Shown here piece by piece: positions 1 to 5,254 of a stretch of DNA of 5,865 nt; within the stretch, counting starts at the first letter, position 1; every line of letters starts with the position of its first letter. The notes under the pieces were generated by a model. It ran no database searches. It was not told the origin of the DNA and worked only from the letters and a program-made list of their open reading frames with translations. Origin of the DNA: Frankiaceae bacterium (GTDB taxonomy: Bacteria; Actinomycetota; Actinomycetes; JAFAQI01); the NCBI GenBank assembly GCA_030840545.1, contig JAVEEH010000056.1:1-5865 (forward strand), in the 5' to 3' direction. The position numbers were made by a program, and so were the translations under genes.

Positions 1-16
1 GCGTGGGGGGAGCGCC

Positions 17-826
17 TTGTCGAGTGCTGTGAGCGTTGCACCGGCCGAACCGCGCCCGCTTGCCGGGGCAGTCGGCCAACTTGTCGCGCAAGGTGGTCGT
101 TCGGCGCTGCGCGCCGTGGTGCTGCCGGCGCTGTTCGTGGCTACCGTCGCCTGGCTCGTCACGGCCCGCAGCAGCGGCTCGATGTCGATGGGCACAGCGG
201 CGTTCATCGGCAGCTGGGTCGTGATGATGGTCGCGATGATGCTGCCGGCGGTGGCACCGGTGGTCGGCCTCTACGCCCTGGCGGCTCGACGCAACGTCGT
301 CGCCGCCGTGCCGGTGTTCCTCGGCGGCTACCTCGTTGTGTGGGCTGCCTCGAGCGTCCCCGCCTATGCCGTGTCCCGCGTCGTGTCCGACCCGCTGATG
401 ATGGGCCGGCCGTGGGTGGCCAGGTTGACCGGCGGCACGCTCATCGCCGCCGCGGCCTACCAGCTGACGCCACTGAAGGCCGCGTGCCTGGCGCACTGCC
501 GGTCGCCGTTGTCGTTCTTCCTCGCCCGCACCCGCGGCCTCGCGCGGCCCCGGGCGGCGTTTGCCGCAGGTGTCGGCCACGGCCTCTATTGCCTCGGCTG
601 CTGCTGGGCCTTGATGGCGGTGCTCGTGGTGCTCGGCGGCATGCAGCTCGGCTGGGCGCTCGCGCTGGCGCTGGTGATCAGCCTCGAGAAGCTCGCGCCG
701 TGGGGTGCCGTGGTCGCGCGCGGCGTCGCGGTGGGAGCGGCCGGACTCGGCATCGCGTTGCTCGTCGCACCCGGGCTGCTCGACCATCTTGTCTCGATGT
801 CCACGTCCATGAACACACCGATGTAG
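17..826 (+). CDS. DUF2182 family polytopic membrane protein, predicted metal-binding
   Basis: A 269-residue integral membrane protein with about six or seven hydrophobic segments (roughly residues 33-50, 64-86, 95-119, 136-149, 181-207, 211-223, 233-252). I recognise the DUF2182 signature: WVVMMVAMMLP at 67-77, YQLTPLK at 148-154 followed by C157, H160 and C161 in a CLxxCRSPL block, and GHGLYCLGCCW at 187-197 (H188, C192, C195, C196). The family is annotated only as predicted metal-binding membrane protein; its substrate is unknown. The Cys, His and Met clusters in or next to membrane segments would suit binding or moving a soft metal such as copper, which is inference. The TTG start at 17 follows a G-rich site (5-12). 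The frame is open to the left edge, so a start upstream of the window cannot be excluded. It is the first gene of a pair with the DUF1326 gene, 10 bases downstream. Family assignment is firm, function is not. Confidence 0.88.
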   Translation: MSSAVSVAPAEPRPLAGAVGQLVAQGGRSALRAVVLPALFVATVAWLVTARSSGSMSMGTAAFIGSWVVMMVAMMLPAVAPVVGLYALAARRNVVAAVPVFLGGYLVVWAASSVPAYAVSRVVSDPLMMGRPWVARLTGGTLIAAAAYQLTPLKAACLAHCRSPLSFFLARTRGLARPRAAFAAGVGHGLYCLGCCWALMAVLVVLGGMQLGWALALALVISLEKLAPWGAVVARGVAVGAAGLGIALLVAPGLLDHLVSMSTSMNTPM

Positions 827-836
827 GGAGGGCCAG

Positions 837-1472
837 ATGTCAGCGACGGCGACCGAGCAGAAGACGAAGTGGCAGCTCAAGGGCCGCGGCTATGAGTTCT
901 GCAACTGCCAGCCTGGCTGCACGTGCAACTTCTCCGGCTTCCCGACGTCGGCGGACGGCAGCTGCAAGGCGTTCGTCGGCAACGTCATCACGTCCGGACA
1001 CTGCGGCGACGTCGACCTGTCCGGCGTGACGGCGGTCGCGATCATCGACTGGCCCAAAGCCATCCATGACGGCGGCGGGCGCGCTGTGTTCGTCGTCCCG
1101 CCGGAGACGACCGACGACCAGGTCGGCGCGCTGTCCCAGATCTACACCGGCCAGCTCGGCGGCATGCCGTGGGAGATCCTCGGCGGCACGTTCGAGGTCG
1201 TCGGACTGGTGAAGACGCCGGTCAGCATCAGCGCGGACGGCCTCGACGTCACGATGACCGCCGACGGCGTGGGCACGGCAGCGGGTCGCTACTTCGCCAA
1301 CCCGGTGACCGGTGAACGGCACGAGGCTCACATCGTGCTGCCGGACGGCTTCATCTGGACCAAGGGAGAGTGCGGGGTCGGCTCGTTCGAGGTCGACGCC
1401 GAAGGGATCGCGCTGTCGTTCAAGGACAGCAACTGGATCTACTACGAGTTCGACTGGTCCAACGCCGGCTGA
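837..1472 (+). CDS. DUF1326 domain-containing protein, cysteine-rich
   Basis: A 211-residue soluble protein without a signal peptide or membrane segment, matching DUF1326 over most of its length. The hallmark is near the N-terminus: KWQLKGRGYEFCNCQPGC begins at residue 11, giving C22, C24, C28 and C30 as CxCxxxCxC. This is followed by the conserved FPTSADGSCKAFV stretch (C43) and GHCGDVDLSG (H55, C56). A further cysteine is C179 in KGECGVGSF. The family has no established biochemical function. The clustered cysteines look like a metal site, most plausibly cytoplasmic, and the gene follows the DUF2182 membrane protein by only 10 bases, an arrangement often seen for these two families. They are therefore probably co-translated partners. 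The ATG at 837 has a strong GGGAGGG site (826-832) that overlaps the preceding stop codon, which settles the start. The stop lies 16 bases from the convergent HD-GYP gene. Assignment is strong, and the metal role is inferred. Confidence 0.9.
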   Translation: MSATATEQKTKWQLKGRGYEFCNCQPGCTCNFSGFPTSADGSCKAFVGNVITSGHCGDVDLSGVTAVAIIDWPKAIHDGGGRAVFVVPPETTDDQVGALSQIYTGQLGGMPWEILGGTFEVVGLVKTPVSISADGLDVTMTADGVGTAAGRYFANPVTGERHEAHIVLPDGFIWTKGECGVGSFEVDAEGIALSFKDSNWIYYEFDWSNAG

Positions 1473-1477
1473 CGGTG

Positions 1478-1492
1478 CTGACCGCTGGTCAG
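1478..1492. terminator. Short symmetric hairpin between convergent genes, possible bidirectional terminator
   Basis: CTGACC-GCT-GGTCAG forms a perfect 6-bp stem with a 3-base loop in the 16-base gap between the convergent DUF1326 and HD-GYP genes. It overlaps the HD-GYP stop codon (1489-1491). Being symmetric, it would fold in both transcripts. There is no T-run on either side and the stem is short, so this is a weak call; an intrinsic terminator in a high-GC actinobacterium can lack the U-tract. Confidence 0.22.
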
Positions 1493-3192
1493 TCGCAGGC
1501 GTGCAACCCGGGCGCCTGCCCCAGTCCGTGCTCGCGGGCGCTCGTGGGCAGGTCGCCCAGGTCTCGCTGGGCCGGCGGCAGGGGACCGCCGTTGCCGAGC
1601 CCGTGGCCGGAGTTTCCGGCACAGCGCCCGTGGTCCGCCGGCAGCGGCGCCACCGAGTGCTGACCTGGGTTGCTGTCTGACCGGTCGTGCTGCCGCGCGG
1701 GTCGTCCCCCGGCGCCGGCCTGTGCCGCACTTGCCGGTGCGTGGTGCCGCGCCGGCTTGGCCGCGTGCCGCTGCACCTGGCGGGCACCGTGATGATGCGC
1801 CGGCGCAACCGGCGTCGGCGCCACAGCGGGACCCGGCTTGGCGTGCTTGACGCCGTCGACAACCGCAACGACCGGGTGAGTGTGGGCGTGGCCGTGGTGC
1901 GGACCGACCGGTGCGAGCGTTGTCACGGCCACGACGCCCGCGACCGCTCCCGCTCCCGTCGCGGCGTTCCGACCGCCGTTGAGGATGGCGGCCTCGAGCC
2001 GTGGCATGCCGGCGAGGAAGGGCACCTGGGTGAACCATGCGATCGGACCCATGGCCCGGCGCAACCGGCCGAGGGAGATGTTGAGAAAGGCACGGACGAC
2101 CATCGGGTCGAAGTGGCTGCCGGCACACCTGGCCAGCTCGGCTCGGGCGACCCCCGGGTCGACGGCCCGGCTGTAAGGACGGGGTGAGGTCATCACTTCG
2201 AAGGCGTCGGCAACGGCGACGATCCGGGCGCCGAGACTGATGTCGTTGCCGGCCCGGCCGTGCGGATAGCCGTCACCGTCCCACCGCTCGTGGTGCTCCT
2301 CGATCGCCGCAGCCCACAACCCCAACCAAGGCGCCAGTGGCGCAGCGATCTCGGCGCCGCGCAACGGGTGGGCCCGCAGCACCGACCACTCCGACGGGCT
2401 CGGCTTTCCGGGCTTGTTCAGCAGCCTCGGTGGCACCTTCAGCTTGCCGATGTCGTGGATGAGCGCCGCCCAGCGCAGCCGGTCACGATCGGCCTCGCCG
2501 AGTCCGAGCTCCTCGGCGAGCAAGTCGTTGTAGGCCCGGACCCGCTCGCAGTGACCCCGGGTCCGTCGGTCGTGGATCGCCAGGCTGGAGAGCAGTGTGA
2601 TGATCTGCGTCGCTGCCTCGACCGGTGTGCCGGTCTGCTCGCCGGACTTCGCCGCCTCGACCTGCTCGCGCAGCCGATGACTGTTCCAGGTGCGGGCGGC
2701 CAGCCGGAAGCGCTTCGGCGCCTTGTCGGGGAAGAGCAATGACAGCCGCAAGAGCCAGGCCAGCGGCAGCAACCGCCGGGCCGCCCGGTCGACCAGCCAC
2801 ATCGCTGTCGTCGACGACACCACGACGACCGCCCACCACGCCAGCGCGGCACCCAGGTCGTGCGCACGCGGAAGTGTTGCGCTCACCAGCGCTGCACAGG
2901 TGACGGCAGCGGCGACGGGCACGGTGAGCACGACGAGCTGCGTGCATCGGGCGACGATCGGCCGGGGGACCCACCGATGCTCGCTGCGGTCGACGACCGG
3001 CGTCGGCGCCGTGCCACCGCGTGGTCGCGGCCGGGGGAGCGAGGCGGCGACGTCGCGGGGCGACGCCGGCTGGTCCAGGCGGGTCCTGGCTGTGTCGTTC
3101 CGCACGGTCACGGCGGTGCCTCCGGTGTCCGTCGCACGCACGGCGACGAACCGACGGACCAGTGCACCCGTCCTGGGTCCGGGGACGGCCAT
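1489..3192 (-). CDS. Membrane-anchored HD-GYP domain phosphohydrolase with His-rich C-terminal tail
   Basis: A 567-residue protein predicted to hydrolyse cyclic di-GMP. Order: Pro/Arg-rich N-terminus (1-80), two hydrophobic helices (about 82-106 and 115-134), a linker, the HD-GYP domain (about 190-375), a third moderately hydrophobic segment (about 411-428), then a low-complexity tail (431-567) with 18 histidines, including HHGHAHTH at 432-439. The domain shows H214, HDIGK at 246-250, H275, HHERWDGDGYP at 300-310 and D329 in VADAFEVMTSPRPY, so the metal ligands and the GYP motif are present. R210 stands where trinuclear members carry a glutamate, which suggests a binuclear site. GC-rich third positions continue to the stop, so the tail is coding. 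If the third segment spans the membrane, the tail is outside the cell. The ATG at 3192 lacks a clear ribosome site; GTG at 3111 (residue 28) is preceded by GGAGG and is a serious alternative (540 residues). No sensor domain is recognisable. The signalling input is unknown. Confidence 0.87.
   Translation of the reverse strand: MAVPGPRTGALVRRFVAVRATDTGGTAVTVRNDTARTRLDQPASPRDVAASLPRPRPRGGTAPTPVVDRSEHRWVPRPIVARCTQLVVLTVPVAAAVTCAALVSATLPRAHDLGAALAWWAVVVVSSTTAMWLVDRAARRLLPLAWLLRLSLLFPDKAPKRFRLAARTWNSHRLREQVEAAKSGEQTGTPVEAATQIITLLSSLAIHDRRTRGHCERVRAYNDLLAEELGLGEADRDRLRWAALIHDIGKLKVPPRLLNKPGKPSPSEWSVLRAHPLRGAEIAAPLAPWLGLWAAAIEEHHERWDGDGYPHGRAGNDISLGARIVAVADAFEVMTSPRPYSRAVDPGVARAELARCAGSHFDPMVVRAFLNISLGRLRRAMGPIAWFTQVPFLAGMPRLEAAILNGGRNAATGAGAVAGVVAVTTLAPVGPHHGHAHTHPVVAVVDGVKHAKPGPAVAPTPVAPAHHHGARQVQRHAAKPARHHAPASAAQAGAGGRPARQHDRSDSNPGQHSVAPLPADHGRCAGNSGHGLGNGGPLPPAQRDLGDLPTSAREHGLGQAPGLHACD
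3119..3123 (-). promoter_or_regulatory. Ribosome binding site supporting an alternative GTG start for the HD-GYP gene
   Basis: On the minus strand GGAGG is followed by seven bases and then GTG at 3111, which is codon 28 of the longest reading frame. The spacing is ideal, whereas the upstream ATG at 3192 has no purine-rich site in front of it. If the GTG is used, the protein begins VTVRNDTART (with initiator Met), loses 27 residues, and keeps all membrane and catalytic parts. Confidence 0.4.
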
Positions 3193-3213
3193 GCACGTGG
3201 CGCAACCGGCAAC

Positions 3214-3241
3214 GTACCCCTGATTGTTGCTCAGCGAAACC
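3214..3241 (-). promoter_or_regulatory. Candidate SigB/SigF-type promoter upstream of the HD-GYP gene
   Basis: Read on the minus strand, the 85-base gap between the crotonase stop and the HD-GYP start contains GGTTT (3237-3241), then GGGTAC (3214-3219). The spacer between GTTT and GGGTAC is 17 bases. This matches the GGTTT-N15-17-GGGTA pattern described for mycobacterial SigF and Streptomyces SigB stress sigma factors. It would start RNA near 3207, about 15 bases before the ATG at 3192 or about 95 bases before the GTG at 3111. Such short motifs can occur by chance. The position, spacing and orientation are what make it credible. Confidence 0.42.
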
Positions 3242-3265
3242 AGTCACTTACCCAGCGTGATGTTC

Positions 3266-3281
3266 CTGACAAATCGGTCAG
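3266..3281 (-). terminator. Short inverted repeat at the 3' end of the crotonase gene
   Basis: CTGAC and GTCAG separated by six bases (CGATTT on the minus strand) form a 5-bp stem overlapping the crotonase stop codon. It could weakly separate this gene from the HD-GYP gene downstream. The stem is short and no T-run follows it, so this is only a possibility. Confidence 0.12.
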
Positions 3282-4150
3282 CCGGGCAGGTCGTCCTTCC
3301 ACGCCGGCTGCGGGTCGCCGAACACGTCCGGCAGGTCGGTGCTCACCCGGCCCGGGAAGGCCGGCGCGCGCTTGTCGAGGAATGACGCGATGCCCTCACG
3401 GACGTCGCTGGCCTGACCGAGCAGATGCATCGCCCGGGAGTCGGCCACGTGTGCGTCGTACGGCGAACCCATCGTCAGACCGCGCCACATCAGCTGCCGG
3501 GTGAGGGCAACGCTGACCGGTGCGGTGTTGTCGACGATCTCGCGGGCCAGGTCGTGTGCCGCGGCGAGCAGCTCGGCTGCGGGATGAATGCTGCGCACGA
3601 GGCCGCCGGCGTGGGCTTCGGCAGCGGTGAAGACGCGACCGGAATAGAGCCACTCCGCGGCCCGGCTCGGCCCGACCAGTCGCGGCAGGAACCACGACGA
3701 CGCGGCCTCGGTGACGATGCCGCGGCGGGTGAAGACGAAGCCGAGCTTGGCGCCGTCCGCGGCCAACCTGATGTCCATCGGCAGCGTCATGGTCACGCCA
3801 ACACCGACGGCCGGGCCGTTGATCGCGGCGATGAACGGCTTGCGGGACTCGAAGATGCGCAGACTGACCAGCCCGCCGCCGTCGTGTGGCGCGCCCTCGG
3901 CCGTGCCGCCACGGCGCTTGTAGTCGAACGTGTCGCCGCCCGCGGACAAGTCGGCCCCGGCGCAGAACGCACGGCCGGCTCCCGTCACGATGACGACGCG
4001 CACATCGTCGTCCGTGTCGGCCCGGTCGATCGCCGCGACCAGCTCGTCCTTCATGACGGGCGTGAACGCGTTGAGCTTGTCGGGCCGGTGCAACGTGATG
4101 GTCAGCACGCCGTCGTCGACGTCGTACCGGATCTGCTCGAAGTCGGTCAT
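3278..4150 (-). CDS. Enoyl-CoA hydratase/isomerase (crotonase) family protein
   Basis: A 290-residue crotonase-superfamily protein, usual length for the family, acting on an unidentified acyl-CoA in the cytoplasm. Visible signatures are LHRPDKLNAF at 20-29, the oxyanion-hole segment AFCAGADLS at 61-69, and INGPAVGVGVTM at 110-121. The block TRRGIVTEAASSWFLPRLVG follows at 141-160. Aligned by eye with rat mitochondrial hydratase, its two catalytic glutamates (E144, E164) fall on T120 and F140, so a standard hydratase mechanism is unlikely. E148 falls where delta3,delta2-enoyl-CoA isomerases and dienoyl-CoA isomerase carry their acidic residue, which favours isomerase-type chemistry (inference). 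I place the start at ATG 4150 because AGGGAGAG lies seven bases upstream and homologues begin near this point; a further ATG at 4186 adds 12 residues without a ribosome site. It lies 41 bases after the NlpC/P60 gene on the same strand and may be co-transcribed. The substrate cannot be read from the sequence. Confidence 0.88.
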   Translation of the reverse strand: MTDFEQIRYDVDDGVLTITLHRPDKLNAFTPVMKDELVAAIDRADTDDDVRVVIVTGAGRAFCAGADLSAGGDTFDYKRRGGTAEGAPHDGGGLVSLRIFESRKPFIAAINGPAVGVGVTMTLPMDIRLAADGAKLGFVFTRRGIVTEAASSWFLPRLVGPSRAAEWLYSGRVFTAAEAHAGGLVRSIHPAAELLAAAHDLAREIVDNTAPVSVALTRQLMWRGLTMGSPYDAHVADSRAMHLLGQASDVREGIASFLDKRAPAFPGRVSTDLPDVFGDPQPAWKDDLPG

Positions 4151-4157
4151 CTGCCTG

Positions 4158-4165
4158 CTCTCCCT
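4158..4165 (-). promoter_or_regulatory. Ribosome binding site fixing the crotonase start
   Basis: AGGGAGAG on the minus strand is followed by a seven-base spacer and the ATG at 4150. This supports the 290-residue form over the 302-residue form that starts at 4186. It lies inside the 41-base gap after the peptidase stop codon. Confidence 0.6.
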
Positions 4166-4191
4166 GTCGCGGTCGAGCACCAGCATGCCGG

Positions 4192-5169
4192 TCAGGTGAC
4201 GAAGCGGCGCGCGAGCGTCGGGCTGCCCATCGAGCCGACCTGCACGACGGCACCCGTGTGCGGCGCATGCAGCATCCGCCCGGACCCGAGTGCGAAGCCG
4301 ACGTGGCCGATGGTGCCGCCCTCGTCGAAGAACAGCAGGTCCGAGCTGGACGCACCCGAGACCGTCGTCGCGGTGCCCGCGCCGGCCTGGTCGTCAGCGT
4401 CGCGCGGGATCACCACACCGTGCACGCGATAGACCAGCTGCGTGAAGCCGGAGCAGTCGACGCCGAAGCCGGAGCGCCCACCCCACAGGTAGGCGACGCC
4501 GAGAAACCGGCGCGCGGTGGAGACGACCGACGAGCGGGTGAGCCGCAGGGCCGGGCGGCTCGCCGGCCGCACGACGACGTCACCCGCGGTGACCGTCAGC
4601 GTGCGATGCGTCGGCGACGCGACGGTGATGGTGTCCTGGGCGCGTTGCAGCACCGGAAGGCGGGTGCCGAAGCTGACCTCGATCCGCTTGTCGCCGGCGG
4701 GGTTGCGCAGCCACGTCGTGAGCCGCGTCACCGTCGCGACATCCGTGGTCGACACCGGAGCCGTCGACGTGGTCTGACGCGCGGGCAGCCAGCCGGGATA
4801 GCCGTGCGAGTTGCGGTGCGTCGGCTGGCCGACCGCAGTGACGTGCAGCCAGGTGCCACTGCTGCCGATGACCCGCAGCCGCTCGCCGTAGAGGGCTTGG
4901 GTCTCGACCCGGCCGGCCAGGTCGCGACGGTCAGCAGTCGTCATCGCGCGCAACCAGCGGCGCACGTGTGCGGGGGCGGACAACGCCGGAGCATCGATGC
5001 TGCGCGGCGCCGACGGCGACGTCCACAATGTCGCGACCGAGACTTTGACCCAGACGGTGGTCGCGGCGGTGCCGGCATCGGCGGATGGAGAGACCGCGAG
5101 TGGTGCGACCGCGCCACCGCAACCGATCGCGAGAGCGAGCGCGGCAGCGGCCGGCCAGCGCATCGCCAT
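4192..5169 (-). CDS. Secreted NlpC/P60 cysteine peptidase, YkfC-like (C40 family)
   Basis: A 325-residue exported peptidase predicted to cut gamma-D-glutamyl to diamino-acid bonds in murein peptides. A signal sequence (residues 1 to about 30) has a hydrophobic core ending in AIGC (C17), a weak lipobox, with ADAG at 30-33 as an alternative signal peptidase I site. Next come SH3-like domains: VSVATLWTSP at 43-52, GRVETQALYGE at 86-96 and GYPGWLPARQ at 123-132, motifs I know from YkfC-type dipeptidyl-peptidase VI enzymes, then a second beta-rich stretch to about 205. The C-terminal NlpC/P60 domain has DCSGF at 238-242 (nucleophile C239), GHVGF at 288-292 (H289) and LHAP at 300-303 (H301), so the catalytic set is complete. 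The start is ATG 5169: GAGGGGG lies eight bases upstream. The frame continues much further upstream, but only as non-coding-like sequence antisense to the dehydrogenase gene. It is divergent from that gene and upstream of the crotonase gene. Confidence 0.9.
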   Translation of the reverse strand: MAMRWPAAAALALAIGCGGAVAPLAVSPSADAGTAATTVWVKVSVATLWTSPSAPRSIDAPALSAPAHVRRWLRAMTTADRRDLAGRVETQALYGERLRVIGSSGTWLHVTAVGQPTHRNSHGYPGWLPARQTTSTAPVSTTDVATVTRLTTWLRNPAGDKRIEVSFGTRLPVLQRAQDTITVASPTHRTLTVTAGDVVVRPASRPALRLTRSSVVSTARRFLGVAYLWGGRSGFGVDCSGFTQLVYRVHGVVIPRDADDQAGAGTATTVSGASSSDLLFFDEGGTIGHVGFALGSGRMLHAPHTGAVVQVGSMGSPTLARRFVT

Positions 5170-5254
5170 GCAGGTCGCCCCCTCGTCTCGCCTCATCATG
5201 GACGACGCGCACCGCCCGCGCCGCGTTGTCGCGGCACGTGCAAGCATGCCGCCC
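5170..5254. other. Divergent intergenic region between the peptidase and dehydrogenase genes
   Basis: This 85-base region must hold the promoters for both divergent genes unless one is leaderless or transcribed from inside its neighbour. On the minus strand it has GAGGGGG (5178-5184), the ribosome site of the peptidase gene. It contains GCACGTGC (5234-5241) and an imperfect inverted repeat with GGCA/TGCC arms (5233-5250). It is GC-rich, and I see no convincing -35/-10 pair on either strand. Confidence 0.4.

Noticed and set aside
1687..2187. Plus-strand frames opposite the HD-GYP tail, considered because the tail is low complexity
   Set aside because: The minus-strand frame keeps C/G at third positions right up to its stop and is continuous with the catalytic domain, while the plus-strand translations are Arg-rich and motif-free.
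3193..3277. Possible cyclic di-GMP riboswitch ahead of the HD-GYP gene
   Set aside because: The gap is only 85 bases, part of it taken by the candidate promoter, and I see no conserved riboswitch core or long paired elements.
4151..4186. Twelve-residue N-terminal extension of the crotonase from ATG 4186
   Set aside because: No ribosome site precedes it, and AGGGAGAG sits at ideal distance from ATG 4150.
3425..4432. A 335-codon plus-strand frame over the crotonase gene
   Set aside because: No recognisable motifs. The minus strand carries a full crotonase fold in the expected length.
5234..5241. GCACGTGC palindrome in the divergent region as an operator
   Set aside because: CACGTG also occurs at 3194-3199 and inside several coding regions (DUF1326, crotonase, peptidase genes), so it is common at this base composition and not evidence of regulation.
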